A DNA stretch of 64,000 nt from Neolentinus lepideus HHB14362 ss-1 (GCA_001632425.1 KV425553.1:62001-126000); one strand, 5' to 3'. Shown: positions 11,414 to 23,613, numbered from the stretch's first letter. Numbers and translations: made by a program. The notes: a model not told the origin generated them from the sequence alone.

Positions 11414-12859
11414 CTAGACAACTTCCCCGCTCCCCTCAATCGCGTAGGAATGCGACTCCTCTTCCTCCTCAGCGAAGTACGACACGCGCACCCCGCTACA
11501 CCCTTCCAGCTTCTGTGTACTCCTGTCTTTGTCGTCGCTGGATATTAAGAAGTGCCGGATAGGACAGCCGACCGTGTCCCGGTACTCTTTGAATGCCCAT
11601 AACTCACCTCCCTGCAGGCCAGTCGACTTGAACCATTCAAGACGAGGTACGACTACTTCATCTGAAGCCGGCGGGGTAGATGGCGGGTTGCCACCGAACT
11701 CCGTTACCGTGGACAACGCGTCGCTCTCACTATCATCTCCGCCTGCAATCAGTTCATCGAACAACGCATCACTGGAGCGCCGAAAGTTGACCTCGAGGCC
11801 CGTGAGGTTGGGGATAGAAAGGAGAAATCGGCGCCATGCCTCCGGGGTACACTCGAGCGCGGAGATGTGCAATGATCTTAAATTCGCGAAAGCAGGTGCG
11901 TCAGGACTGCCGATGTGATTGACGAAAGGGGTATAATCCTCGTCCTCTTCGTCCAACTCAAGATGAAGCCGACGAAGAGTGGGAAAACGCAAGTGATCGA
12001 TCAACCGGCACAGGTAGTCGGACTCCATGCACTCCAGCGAGAGCTCGCGCAGCCGCGGGAGGACGATGGGGTCGGGGTGCCATCCACCATACGAGCGGGG
12101 CCCCGAGTAGTTGAGCCGCAGCTTCTCGAGTTCTGGCGACGATGAGAGGATGCGCGACCATTCCTGGTATGTGGGGCGCACATCCTCGGCATGGGTCGCG
12201 AACTGTAGCTTCTTCAGCCCGCGAAGGTATGGCGTGCGCTCCCACACTAAGTTCACGCCAATGAAAGACACATTGCGGAGCTTGGGCAACACTTCGTCGA
12301 AGATGGTCACCGGCAGTACTGAAATGGATGATGCTAATGTCTGTTCTGAACGCCACTTCTGGATATGATACAGTTCAAGAGTCTCCAGCGACGGTGCGGG
12401 TCCGCACGATGATGTCAAGAGTCTTGCCCACGACTTGCATGTTTCATCGCGGACTTTGAGTATCAGGGTGCGCCACCTGTGCACCTGGGATTGGATGATA
12501 TCGAAGATGTCGCCGAATTCGTCGCGAGAGAGAGTAACTCCAGGAATATGATCTTCAGCCGCGGCGGTATCGATGACAATGTCAAGGAAGCGCGTGCGGG
12601 AGCGCTTGACTTGTTCCCGCGCATGGTCGAGATCCTTGACTTTAGCGAAGCGGATACATGTCCAGAGCTCGGTGGTACTGATAGCTACTTCCCTCCACTG
12701 ATGGCATACATGTGAGATTAGAACTTCGAAGCGACCACAGCCGAACTTCCTGATATGATATTCGTCCATGTCGTCATTGAAGCCAGCGACGAAAACCCGG
12801 CGCAAGAGCTCGACGGGAAGCCTAGCAATCGAAAGCGGGGACGCGCTTGACGATCTCAT
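11414..12859 (-). CDS. F-box protein with leucine-rich-repeat-like body
   Basis: One long open frame of 481 residues. The N-terminus holds an F-box (about residues 9-60: LPVELLRRVFVAGF, then ISHVCHQWREVAIS and the trailing W), the part that binds Skp1 in SCF ubiquitin ligases. The body contains irregular Leu-rich blocks (LRNVSFIGVNL, LEKLRLNYSG, LRELSLECM, LRRLHLEL, LRSLHISAL), as in many Agaricomycete F-box/LRR-like proteins that select substrates. The C-terminus is acidic. A good 5' splice donor (GAGCAG|GTAAGT near 12919) lies upstream, and a short exon starting at an ATG at 12988 could splice in frame through a weak acceptor just before codon HF-M. So the true start may be 12988, adding about 25 residues. 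Substrate unknown. Confidence 0.85.
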   Translation of the reverse strand: MRSSSASPLSIARLPVELLRRVFVAGFNDDMDEYHIRKFGCGRFEVLISHVCHQWREVAISTTELWTCIRFAKVKDLDHAREQVKRSRTRFLDIVIDTAAAEDHIPGVTLSRDEFGDIFDIIQSQVHRWRTLILKVRDETCKSWARLLTSSCGPAPSLETLELYHIQKWRSEQTLASSISVLPVTIFDEVLPKLRNVSFIGVNLVWERTPYLRGLKKLQFATHAEDVRPTYQEWSRILSSSPELEKLRLNYSGPRSYGGWHPDPIVLPRLRELSLECMESDYLCRLIDHLRFPTLRRLHLELDEEDEDYTPFVNHIGSPDAPAFANLRSLHISALECTPEAWRRFLLSIPNLTGLEVNFRRSSDALFDELIAGGDDSESDALSTVTEFGGNPPSTPPASDEVVVPRLEWFKSTGLQGGELWAFKEYRDTVGCPIRHFLISSDDKDRSTQKLEGCSGVRVSYFAEEEEESHSYAIEGSGEVV

Positions 12860-12988
12860 GAAATGCTTGATGCAAGCTTAAGCGTTTGATTGTGCGTGTA
12901 TGAGGGGAGATATACTTACCTGCTCGTGAGCCAAGGACTTCATTGTCTTCCTGGGCACTTGGCGTGTCTTGATAGTGTCAATTAGCAT

Positions 12989-15829
12989 GATGAATTGAGC
13001 GTATGGCGGAGACGCACCAGAGAGTCGGCTGGGTGGTTGCGATGGATGATTGCGGGCTGACTGAAGGCACGATGTGGAAAGCGTCGTTTTGAAGAGATGC
13101 TTCCAGGGAGGTTCAGTCAGCGAAACGCTAGCGGAAGAGCCCTATAATTGGAAGCGGGCCCTGAAAAGGTACGCCTCGAGTTGTAATCATTCAAAGCGAG
13201 AGGCCTGCTATCTGCTTTCGGGATCCATGACGACTTAGCAGCAAATGTTAATATAGCTTGGGATCACGTGTACCTGACTGAATCCCCTCCTGTTTACGTT
13301 TCGGACCTTCCGCTCACATTCAACGTCTGTCAGCCGCAGTACATCCCACAGAGTATGCCACACCAGAGTTGTGTCTGCCACAGCAAGCGCGAGATCACCG
13401 ACGTGGCAACTCGAACGCACATCCCTGCGCAATGCAACGGAACCAAAATGCAGGACACGGTCAGATCTCACAGATCCGTTCCTCCGACCGTCTTCCGATC
13501 GTGTCCTGCTCGGGACCGCCGGCACTGTAATTAATTAGCGCTTTAGCGCCCACATCCTTCTCAAGAGCACAAATAACTTTCTTCAAGTGGTAGCATATGG
13601 CACACCACGGGCTAACGAACACATGCTAACCACTCTAGAACCATCCGATAGGTCAGGATCGCGAAGAAGCAGAGCGTCTTTGGCAGATGTGGCCTATCCT
13701 GGCCAGTAGGCTCTTAAGACGTCAATCCGGACGTTGCGAAGCTTGTGGGTGGTCACCGTGGTAGGTCCAGGCAAACCAGGGCTTCGAAGCGAGACAATAA
13801 TTAATACATTTTCAACGAGCTCAGGGTCCGCAAGTCAATGATACTGCAAGAAAATGAGGTTTGTCAGTACACAATACAAGGGATGGTCAGGGATAAAATA
13901 ACTGACAGCCATTTTACCTTGCCGTAGAAGTTCGCAGTTGCAACTCGCTGTTCAGACAATATGAGACGCTCAGGTCCTCCGTGTTACCCTGGATCGTCCT
14001 CAGGACAGCCTTGACGGCGTGGAAGTTACCGTCCTGAGGCCCAGGTGACGATCTTACTGGATACAGCACTCGAGCTATTGAACATGTTGAATCCAATCTG
14101 GTCAGTCTCTACACAAACCAATTCAGCCCACTATCCACATGACCCAGCAGGAAATTTAATGCTGACACTTCCACTCAGTGATGCCCGACTTGAACCGCCA
14201 TTCATTGACCGCCAAAAGTCGGCCAGGTACGCTCGGCCGTCTGCGCAATGAATTCTCCCTCAAGCTAACACCGAAAGGCTGTTAAGCCGTCGACGCTCAC
14301 CTGCTCCTTAGCGCAGGTTGTCCCTAAGAGTTAGCAGATGGCCGAATCGAGGTCACCGCTGTACGGCTTCGCGGTGAGCCGCCAGACGTACTGACGTGGT
14401 CGTGATCGGCCGACAACCCGGTCATGCGCACAGCTAAGGGAGACGAGGTTGTTCAATGAGAATGACGGTGAGATAGAGAAGAAATTTACATGCCTCCATT
14501 GTGAGTCTCGCCTCATGTGTAGTTGCACTCCTCGAGGTCGGTGTACTAGGGAGCCCTGTCCTAATTACCTCGCCGTTCTATAGGCACGAATGTATGGTAT
14601 TCAAGTTAGCAGACTGCACTACTCTTCTACCGGTCCATGGAAGATCATATGCATCTGGCCAAGTATGTCATCAGAAAAGGGCGGGTTGTATCGTCGTCAC
14701 TAGTCCCATCGAATCTAAAGAAGGCCGTTTTGGTCTGAGTACCTTTGGACGGGGTGACAACAGTAGCATGAGAACAAGTCCGGCGATATTCACTGGGACT
14801 GTACAACGCCACAGCGAGTGATACGGCATTCTCTTTGAATCAGCGCTGCGCGGTGATTGGGACAGTATGCAGAAACAGAAGAAGGTGCACCGGCCCTGCC
14901 GATCCATGGGCGACGGATGTTAATCTTCGCCGAGCCACGACATTGAGGAGGCCGTTCAAGAGTTTGTGAGCAACGTATTCGGTTCTGAAGCTACGCTCCG
15001 TGCACTGCAAGTATGCATTCGTACCTCCCTGAGGTCCCGACCGCTGCCAGTGCGCGCCCTGTAGACATCCCTTGACATGATGCATCAGGGAGAGGACAGC
15101 AAAAGCGGCCGATTTCGCCGATGGCTGAAACTGAACAGTTGTCTATCCGAGTCGGCGGGAACAGAAAAGGTGTCCTGAATCAGGTAGCAGAATGCCCTGG
15201 AGTCAAAGTGCTATTGAATCGTGGTGTCGACGGACAGCTAGCTCAATGCGCAGGTAGGAATACGGGTTTTGTATGAGGCGCGGAGCTATCCGTTGTTCAA
15301 GCTTTCAAGAGACGCCAGCCTATCAGTAGATCTATTTTCAACTTACTCTCCCAGTTCCAATCTCACAATGGGCGCGACTTCGAGCGTTGAGCTTGATGTC
15401 CCGGTGCTGCGCATAATGTTCGATACTCATGGACATGCCGATGGTGATCATACGAAGCTGGTCGGTGCTTCACTTGAGACGGAACTCGGTGTCTACATGC
15501 AGAATATTGATCTTACCACTGCGGTCGAACGGAATGTTAGGGACGCAGGATGCTTCATCACTCGGAGTGATGATCTGTTCTGAGAATGGACGCAGTGAGT
15601 TATTTCGCCGATGACTCATTCGCTCGAATCGCTCGAGTATGCTGTAGCAATTTATAGCTCTGAGACTCGGGTGGCGGCGAAGTTATCGTACTAGAAAGTC
15701 AGAAATTCGCTTGGTTGTCCGTACCGAGATATAGAAACGCGAACCGGACAAACAGCCTATGGTTACGAGTGAGAGCTATACATCCGTGACTCCCATGTCC
15801 TATAAACTGAATGAATAAGCTCAGGTGCA
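12989..15829. other. gene-poor region
   Basis: About 2.8 kb with no recognisable gene. A 71-codon frame at about 15368-15583 (starting MGATSSVELD) lies just ahead of the membrane-protein pseudogene but matches nothing I know. Several small frames around 13.2-14.9 kb look random. Confidence 0.45.
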
Positions 15830-16412
15830 AAGCATCTTATATCTCTGATAGTCACTGCGGTTCGGTTCTATTTACTACCTCCCTTGCCGCTGTGGGCACG
15901 TCTGTAGACGTTTACCTTATGATAACATGGTGGCCTCCACTTCGAATGCTGGAGAGACACCAACAGTCACACGCGAGAACGATATCTTTCGACTGTGTTC
16001 TTGACGCGTTGAACACGGCAAACATGTGCGCTTGCATTTCACTGCGTCTTGAGCATTACTGATGACCTCGCCAGATTATGCGCCGACGGACAGCATTGCT
16101 CGCAATCATATCACATGTGCACGTGATCGCGGTGCTACATAGTTTGGGACTATTATTATGTTGCTTGTGGGCGCTCGTAAGTGCTAGTCTAGACAAAGAC
16201 AAGGACAAACTTAAAGTATCACATGTCACAGCATGCGGACACGCGCTTGTGTATTTGGATTCGCATTTCTATCATCTCTATCTTCGAACCGCGTGGTACC
16301 TGCTGACGCCGGAGGCGAAATGGACGTACTTGGAGACGCTCTACGAGTACATGAGCACCATGTATCACAGTACTTCTCGTCACCAATCTCCTCATGACGT
16401 CCCTCATTGGTG
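15830..16412 (+). pseudogene. broken copy of the seven-helix membrane gene at 17176-18736
   Basis: Blocks match exons 4-7 of the intact downstream gene in order: a DVYL / FDCVLDALNTAN block (15870-16022, with the same intron phase after the Asn codon), a CADG block (16074-16090), RCYIVWD (16134-16154), and CGH-LVYLDSHFY to YEYMSTMYHST (16239-16379). It is dead for several reasons: a frameshift near 15865 inside exon 4; the acceptor AG before the RCYIVW block is gone; a 2-base deletion near 16379 shifts the frame before the LVTNLL helix; and exons 8-11 are missing after 16412. Clearly a tandem duplicate that decayed. Confidence 0.75.
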
Positions 16413-17175
16413 AGCTAGCGCTGTACGAGGCTGTGGCCCGTGGGAGCCTCGCTATGTACCGACGTCAATCGCGAAGGTACTGTGTGCACTGCCGCTTCAT
16501 TGTGACGGTATGATTTGTCCTACATCGCTCTCCGTCCGGATGTTGATGCCGAGAAGTGCTTTCAGCTGTGCCAGAATCGCATCATCTAGATCTTGGATCC
16601 CTGACTAAGACACTGTTCGAGCCAGGAAATCAAGAATCTGACCCTTGGACGCGTCGTAGACTGTGGCCCGAGTATCAACTGGCAATTCGACCTTTCCACC
16701 ACCATCCTGCCATCTTATCGCTGCATTCCCAGGCTTGATGGTTCTTTTTGAACCTGTCCGAGCCTTGGAACCTTGATTACTCGGAGATAAGTTGCATCTT
16801 TGCTGTTCATCAAAAGTGGACGAGGAACAAAGGCAAAAGACTCAGCTGCATTACGTTAGAGTCTTCCGTCGAGCGCTGCCTCGTGTATTCGATTTGAGAA
16901 CTTAGGGATATACGGCGAAACCTTACTTAGGCGCCCTCGTATCGACTCCGTGGCGTGCTCTTCTGACCCGTGTTGATCAGCGTTTTTAACGATGTTCCGA
17001 GGCCGTTCACTATGAATAGTCGATATGGAAGCAGAAGTTCGGTATCTCTGCAACAGCCTTCGCAGCACCGGTCAATGGTTAGCATCGGGGATATCCGATA
17101 ATCGATGCTTCCATGACACTTATATCTCCCCCAAAGCTACTCCTCTGCAGGTCGATTTCACCTCCAAGCACAACA
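16413..17175. other. spacer between tandem copies
   Basis: About 760 bases following the truncated copy. The missing 3' exons of the pseudogene are not found here. It should contain the promoter of the intact copy; no clear TATA box is seen. Confidence 0.45.
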
Positions 17176-18736
17176 ATGGCCAAATTGTCATATCAGAAGG
17201 TTGGGAATACACTCCAGATCTGTTATGTGTTGTGCTGGTCGATATATGCTGACCGTTGACATGGATTAGTCCAATATCCTCTGGCTCTGGGTGAGTATGA
17301 AACCCATGCGTACGGCTGTCTGCGAACTTATATAGTGTCAATAGATCCAGAGCGTGCTCTATGGTGCGTTACTGCACTCTTAGCCAACGCCCCCTTCTCA
17401 ACACCGAGTCTCGGAAACAGGAATATACATCCCTATATTTTCTGCATGCATATATGTCCTAGCTGCGGGTGGACGCCTCTCCTCAACCAACAAGCGACTC
17501 TTAATGATCACTGTGATTTTATTCACTATAACATCCGTGCAAACCATCGGAACATTTGTCGACATTTTCCTTACCTCCAATATCGCGGCACCAGTGCAAT
17601 ACGCAGGAGAGACCCCAGCTATCATCCGCGAGAAGGATGTCTCGAATTTCTTCGATTGCGTTCTTGACGCTTTGAATGCCACGAATATGTAGGCTCTCGT
17701 TCTGGAGTTTAGTTCACGTTGGCTGACGCGGTTCGTAGAATCTTTGCCGATGGACTGCTTGTAAGCAGCGGTACGATGACCTTGGCAACTGCATAGATCC
17801 TAAGAAATGACAGATTTGGCGATGCTACATGGTCTGGGGCCGCTCCATCACCGTTATAATTGTGCCTATCATCATGCTAGCGGCGGGCTCCGGTCAGGAT
17901 ACACTGAAATCCAGCTAGACAATGGCTTACGCCATCCACAGCATGCGGATACACCCTTGTCTACTTCGACTCTCAATTTTACCTCCTGCGCCTCCGCACC
18001 GTGTGGTATCTCCTTCCTCCTCAGGACAAATGGACACATTTCGAGAGAATGTACGAGTATATGAGCATCGTGTACTACAGCACGTCTCTCGTCACGAATC
18101 TACTCATGTCTTCTCTCATTGGTGAGTGAGCACACCTCCGCATGGTCAAACCGTACCAACCACCGACGACGCTTATTTTAGCATACCGTATATGGAGGAT
18201 AAACAAGGACGTTAGGATCGTACCAAGTCTCAGTGGAAGCTACAAGCGCATAGCCTTGTCGATGTATGCCTTCATCTTGAGCTGTAACCCGTGACGGATT
18301 TGACGTCTTGAACAGAGTAGAAACCGGTGCCATCTACTCTGCATGTCTCTTGATTGCAGTAATTTACGACGCGACAAGTGATCTAACCTCCACGGAAGCA
18401 ATGGTAAGAAGGCTATCTCCGACTGTTGTAAATATGTCCCTGAATTCATTCTTGCCAGGGAGTCTCTCGTTCCGTCGTTGTCATGATCTCAGTTCGTTCA
18501 CGCTCCCTTTCTCGTACTCTTGAGATCCTATCTGAGGCATGATATAGGGAATTGCACCGACTCTGCTCATAGTACTGACGGGTCTGAAGCGCACAACGGA
18601 GCCAACCACTCAAGTATCTACTGGACTCGTCTTCCACGGTCCATCAACAGTGCCGATCCTCAATACGACTGAGATGTCTGATGTCACCGCAACAACTCCG
18701 ATGAGAGATTTAGAAATGAAAGGAGAGTCTATGTGA
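17176..18736 (+). CDS. seven-helix membrane protein, Agaricomycete expanded family
   Basis: Eleven exons (17176-17226, 17270-17290, 17345-17363, 17421-17688, 17739-17760, 17814-17892, 17942-18121, 18182-18263, 18316-18403, 18459-18513, 18573-18736) close in frame to 342 residues. Family hallmarks appear in order: LYGIYIPIF helix, LLMITVILF helix, LDALNATN then FADGLLIWRCYMVWGR, ITVIIVPIIMLAAG helix, YYSTSLVTNLLM helix then AYRIWRI, VETGAIYSACLLI helix, and a Thr/Ser-rich cytosolic tail. This is the large unnamed mushroom family with an ADGLL...RCYxxW core, probably plasma-membrane sensors; ligand unknown. Exons 4-11 are well supported. The first three short exons (51, 21 and 19 bases) and the start codon are tentative. 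Introns of 43-60 bases split almost every helix. The last helix (about exon 10) is shorter than usual. Confidence 0.7.
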
Positions 18737-19187
18737 CTGAAGGTTTGCATCATACCCGATACGCACAAGCTTCCGAGAAGTACCTCTATTTGGCTCATCT
18801 CTCCGATCGTCGCTCGTGTTTATCTTACAGCACCGTCATCTGCTAATGTGACTATGCACAGTTGGAATAGGTAGTTAATTATGCGACGACAGGACGCAGA
18901 TCCGAAGATAAAAGCCTCAAGACCCTGATATTCTCACTTGGAGCTCGCTGCATCCAACAAATAGGTAGCAGTGCAGCACGCGGCGTATTATGTCTGAAAC
19001 CACTTCAGGAGTGAGAACGTTGGTCTCGACAATCATAACATTACAGCTCAACAAAATGCGGAGAACATCGGGGACGAAACACTGAGCGGTATACTATTAA
19101 CAATGCGAACACAACACCAAGTGGGGACAACGAACACCCTGGAAGGACGGGAGAGGAAAAGCAGCAATAGCACTTAAAGACGACAGA
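18737..19187. other. convergent intergenic spacer
   Basis: 450 bases between two genes that converge (membrane protein + and catalase -). Only 3' flanks are expected; nothing else seen. Confidence 0.5.
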
Positions 19188-21691
19188 TCAGTACGCCACT
19201 CTAGAGGTCAAGCCATCCAGCTCCCGTTCGTAGCACCGATGCTTGCTAACTTCGAGAGCAAAGTTGGAGATGAAATTAGTAGCAGACTTCGCAATCTTGA
19301 ACAAGTCGCCAGGAGACGAAGGCGCGTCGTACTTGCCGACAGTAACGACGCCGTAAGACGAGACCACAGAGTCACTGTTAGGAGTAGACTGCAGTTCGAC
19401 GCCAGGGAGAGCAACAGCATCACGGATGAAAGCAACGCCTTCGCCGATAGCTCCGATAGCTTTGCAGTGACCGAACGCTTCCCGAACCCAGTGAACCGTA
19501 CGACCCTCCTTAGCCAGAGTAGCAGCGTGTTCAGCCCCAGAAGGGATAATCAGAGCGTCGAACATGGTAGACCGTTGCCCCTCGAAGTGGTGGTCGGCCA
19601 TCATACCTTTTCCCTTCCCGACCTTCTGACCTGCAGGGTATACCTCTCCGCGACGGGGACCGATGAGCCAAGTTGTTGCACCACCTGCCTTGAACGCTGC
19701 ACGGATAGCCAGAACTTCTGGGCCGTTGAAGCCATCAGCAACGAGAATAGCGATACGACGTGACTTGACGGTTGGTTTCTCAGGTGGGAAGTCAGTCTGG
19801 GAGAGCATAGTGCATGTCCTGCCATGGTTTTGACGGGCTGGAGCGTCGGGGATAGTGCCTCCTACTGTAATAGCAACCTCCTTGGCGAGATTGAAGTCGA
19901 CGTTGTTGAGTATCTTCGTGTAGTGTTGATATACAACTGGATCATCGCAATGGTCAAGTTCGAAACCAATGGCGTTCTTCAAATGAGCCTTCTCATGCGG
20001 AGCGAGGGAGTTATAGAACAATTGAGCGTGATTGTAATGTTCCTTGAACTTCTCTCCTCGGACACGTTGTTTGACACCGTTGACCTTCTGTGCGTACCTA
20101 GTAACGGGGAAGATCAGCACAAAGGTATTTCATACGCACAAGGCGTACTCTGTATAACCACCCTGCTCGAGGGGAACTGGAGGAAGAACACCCTTCCGGT
20201 TCGGCCAATAGTTGATGCTGCCTTTGGTGATCTTGTGCCTAGATTTGCCGTCTCGGTGATTGTTCAAAACCGGGCAGATTGGGCGATTGATAGGGAGCTA
20301 AAAACTTGTGTTAGAAGACGTCCGTTGCATAAGAAAAGGATCTCACCTCCTGCCAGTTGATACCCAAACGGCTGATCTGGGTGTCGAAGTACGAGAAGTT
20401 CCTACCCAGAAGCAGTGGGTCGTCGCTAGAGCCTATACCAGGAACAACATGGGACGTGCAAAACGCGACTTGTTCCACCTCAGGGAAATATTCGTCTACT
20501 GTACGATTCAAGACCATCTCTCCAATGTACTCTATCGGAACCAAGTCAACGGGCCACACTTTAGTCGCATCGAGGATGTCGAAGTCAAATTCGTGCTCGC
20601 GCGACTCTGGAAGGACTTGAATACCGAATTTCCACTTAGGATAGGCACCATTCTCGATCGCCTCTGCCAGATCTTTGCGATGGAAATCAGGGTCCTGACC
20701 GCAGAGCTTGAGAGCTTCGTCCCAGACGAAGCTATGAACGCCGAGCTCAGGCGTCCAGATGAACTTGACAAAGTGCCGCTCGCCCTTGTCATTGTGCAAA
20801 GTGTAGGTGTTCACACCGAAGCCCTGCATCATACGGTACGAACGTGGGATGCCACGGTCCGACATAACCCACATAATCATATGGGAAGCTGGGCATAGAC
20901 ATATAGGTATAGGTTTCAGACAATGACAGCGTAGGTGTAACACGTACCCTCCGGCTGCAGACCGACATAGTCCCAAAAATTGTTGTGAGCGCTTTGACCA
21001 GTCGGCACTTCATTGTGGGGCTCAGGCTTGACAGCGTGCACAAAGTCCGGGAATTTGATAGCGTCTTGGATGAAGAACACTGGCATATTGTTACCAACGA
21101 TGTCCCAGTTGCCCTCTTCCGTGTAGAACTTGACCGCAAAGCCACGGACGTCACGCACCGTGTCCTATGATGCGCATACATACGTGAGCTGGGCGCATAT
21201 ACAAAGGTAAACGTACCGCGCTCCCACGAGGGCCCTGGACGGTGCTGAAGCGCACGAAGATCGGCGTCTCACGAGACGGATCGGTGAGAACCTTAGCATG
21301 GGTATACTTCTTAGCACGGTCATCGTAGACTTTAAAGTATCCGTGGGCACCAGTGCCACGAGCGTGGACGATGCGCTCTGGGATACGCTCATGATCGAAC
21401 CTCGAGACCTTCTCCCGAGCAATGTGGTCCTCGAGCAGGGAAGGGCCAGTCGTCTTGCCGTCGGTCGCCTTCAGCCTGATTACATGCGCATTGCTACTCC
21501 GTGTGCAAACGTATGGAAACAGGAAACACGTACCAGTTGTCGACATCGGACATATACACGCCGAAGTCGGTGTTCTGGCCCTTTGCAGAAGTGCTCTCAG
21601 GGTCGATGATGTTCCGCTGCAGGTCAACAATTTTCGCGGTGTTAGTCACGCCCGCAGCGGTCTCCTTAACGGCCTGGATGATGCGAGACAT
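19188..21691 (-). CDS. large-subunit catalase
   Basis: Six exons (21691-21534, 21475-21217, 21164-20948, 20888-20347, 20297-20140, 20097-19188) give 747 residues. It breaks down hydrogen peroxide. Distal haem His90 sits in [10 protein letters not shown]; the proximal haem-ligand Tyr is near 378 in RNFSYFDTQ. The core is followed from about residue 550 by a DJ-1/PfpI-like flavodoxin-fold domain ([13 protein letters not shown] onward), which marks large-subunit (clade 2) catalases, typically 700-750 residues. There is no signal peptide, so it is probably cytosolic, unlike secreted relatives. The last intron is short: I chose 20098-20139 (42 bases, GTGCGT...CTAG). A 48-base alternative with donor GTATGA would change two or three residues at YALYAQKV. 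A TATA box lies 73 bases before the start. Confidence 0.93.
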
Positions 21692-22079
21692 GATGGCTGA
21701 CGATGCGGATGGTGATGAAGCAGAAGCAAAGAGCGGTGGAGGACGAGAGGACGAGGTAGAGGGTTTTTATACCGCGAGGGGGGCGTGTGAAGGGGACGCG
21801 ACAATCGTAAAGCGTGGTTGGTGACATCAGAGCTCGAAAATGTCGTCAGCTGGAGAAGCGAAGAGGATGGGTGACGAGGAAGTGTGAAGAGCGCGGTGGG
21901 GATCGTCCGAGTCACAACCCAAGCCTGGGTTTCTGAGCTGTGCTGGCCACGTGCGCCAGTGATGCAATCGAGATCCCCTCAATGTCCGCGGTGATTTCAT
22001 GCTTTCACGTTTTGTCCTGGACTCCTACGCTCACTAATAACTGCTTCTACTTTGCTGATTGACTACCCTGAGCTTAAAT
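21692..22079. promoter_or_regulatory. divergent promoter, catalase and Gtr2
   Basis: 388 bases between two diverging start codons. Apart from the catalase TATA box no motif is certain. Confidence 0.45.
21764..21771 (-). promoter_or_regulatory. TATA box of the catalase gene
   Basis: TATAAAAA on the minus strand, 73 bases upstream of the catalase start codon, in GC-rich surroundings. Confidence 0.55.
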
Positions 22080-23613
22080 ATGGCGCCTTCGAAGCCATCG
22101 ATCTCGACACCACACCAGAAAGCTGCGAACGGGAACGGGAACGGGAACGGGAACGCTGGGGCGCCGGATACGGTTATCCGGACAAAGGTGTTGTTAACTG
22201 GGCTGCGCCGGTGTGTTGTGTTACCTATGCGATACGAGCTGTACGTTGATTAGAACTAAGGTAGATGCGGCAAGACATCGATCTACGAAGTGCTGTTCAA
22301 TGGCATGGAGCCAAAACAAACGTTCTATATTGAAACGACCACCAAGCTGCAGAAGTACCATTACGAGTGCGCGACTTTCGTAACGGATACATGCCATTGG
22401 AGCTGAAAGGATGCAATGCACAGCACAGTCATTCCTCTCGAAATATGGGATTGTCCGTGGAACACGTCGCCGGAGACTCTGGATACATCGCTGGCGCAAT
22501 TCTCGGCTCTGATATTCGTCATTGACATTCAAGTAAGCGTACAGACGTGTAGAATGTGAAAAAGTCGTTCATGCCATCTATTTGGCTGGTAGGACACGTA
22601 CCAAATACCTATCGCAAAACTACTGGAGTATGTCGTCGCAGCCGCGACAGAGAACCCTGAACTGAACATCGAAGTGTTCGTGCACAAGTCAGAGGCACTT
22701 CCAGAGGATCTGAAGTATGGTATGCCTCTTTGATATGCTTCGCTCCCTGCTGCACTCTGAGACTTGTTTGGTCAGAGCACTTCCGGCATATCCAGACTCG
22801 TGTGCTGGAGGAACAGATTGACGCGGAATACGACCACATTCCTCTCAATTTCCATCTGACATCAGTCTTTGACTACACACTTCACGAGGCGTTCTCTCGA
22901 GTTCTGCATAAGCTCATCGAATCGCTACCGTACCTGGAAGAGCTCCTGAATGTGTATTGCGCTGTAAGCCTCTGTAGTAGGTGTAAGCCCGACAAGCAAC
23001 TAAGGCGAAACGAAACAGAATTCTCAGTCCTCAAAAGCGTTCCTCTTCGACATCAACTCCCGATTATATGTTGCTACTGACTCCTCACCTGTCGACGGCG
23101 CCACACACGGTCTGTGTTGCGATTACTTGCAGATGCTGAATAACTTTGGCTCGCAGTACAGGCGTGTAGTTTCTCCTTGCTACGCCGCTCGCCACTGACA
23201 TCTTATTCAGATCAGTAATAGCCAGCCCGCCAAGGTGCCGAAAACCTCCCACGCCGCCTGCCAGTCCGCCCAACACCTCTCCGACGCCTTCTACCAAAGC
23301 GTTATCAACGCATTCCCCTATTTCACAGCCCCAGGCACCAACGACGCCCGCACCGCCACTTCAGATTCGTCGGTCCAAGGAGTTATTCTATCCTAGCGCC
23401 TCCACCTCCTTATCCGCGACATCCTCCGGGACGACGCTTACCTACCACCTGGTCACACCAGCACTGGCACTATTGTCGGTTGTCCCTACGGCAGTGTATG
23501 AGACACGAAGAGGACTGCTGGAATACAATGTCGTGTACTTTAGAGAGGGGGTGCAGGAGATCTATGAGGTCGAGCGGGAGGCAAGGGGTGATACGGCCTC
23601 GAACGGGGCATGA
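22080..23613 (+). CDS. gtr2: Rag-type GTPase Gtr2 (RagC/D orthologue)
   Basis: Seven exons (22080-22210, 22265-22366, 22424-22532, 22593-22719, 22776-22963, 23019-23163, 23216-23613) give 399 residues. The P-loop TGLRRCGKTSI (40-50) has the RagC/D form rather than the Gtr1 form. It is followed by the ETT switch region, LEIWDCPW (the G3 WDCPG-like box), HKSEAL (G4-like HK-x-E) and a C-terminal roadblock-fold part (FDINSRLYVATDSSPVD, then LTYHLVTPALALL and YNVVYFREGVQEIYEVE). With Gtr1 it would form the vacuolar heterodimer that relays amino-acid status to TORC1. A Pro/Ser/Thr-rich loop of about 55 residues splits the roadblock part, as in other basidiomycetes. For the last intron I use donor GTGTAG and the second of two nearby acceptors (23215); the first acceptor would create a stop. 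Confidence 0.88.
22127..22155 (+). repeat. in-frame hexamer microsatellite in gtr2
   Basis: Almost five tandem copies of GAACGG. In the gtr2 frame they encode an Asn-Gly run near residues 17-25, ahead of the P-loop. Confidence 0.85.

Noticed and set aside
10851..11417. 188-codon plus-strand frame ending at the F-box gene
   Set aside because: Thr/Pro-rich with no recognisable motif and no plausible promoter; overlaps the F-box stop.
12860..12988. Extra 5' exon of the F-box gene
   Set aside because: The donor is good, but the only in-phase acceptor is weak and the added residues match no domain; kept as a note rather than a call.
15368..15583. 71-codon frame beginning MGATSSVELD
   Set aside because: Might be a small gene or the first exon of the pseudogene, but it matches nothing and has no conserved splice link to the following blocks.
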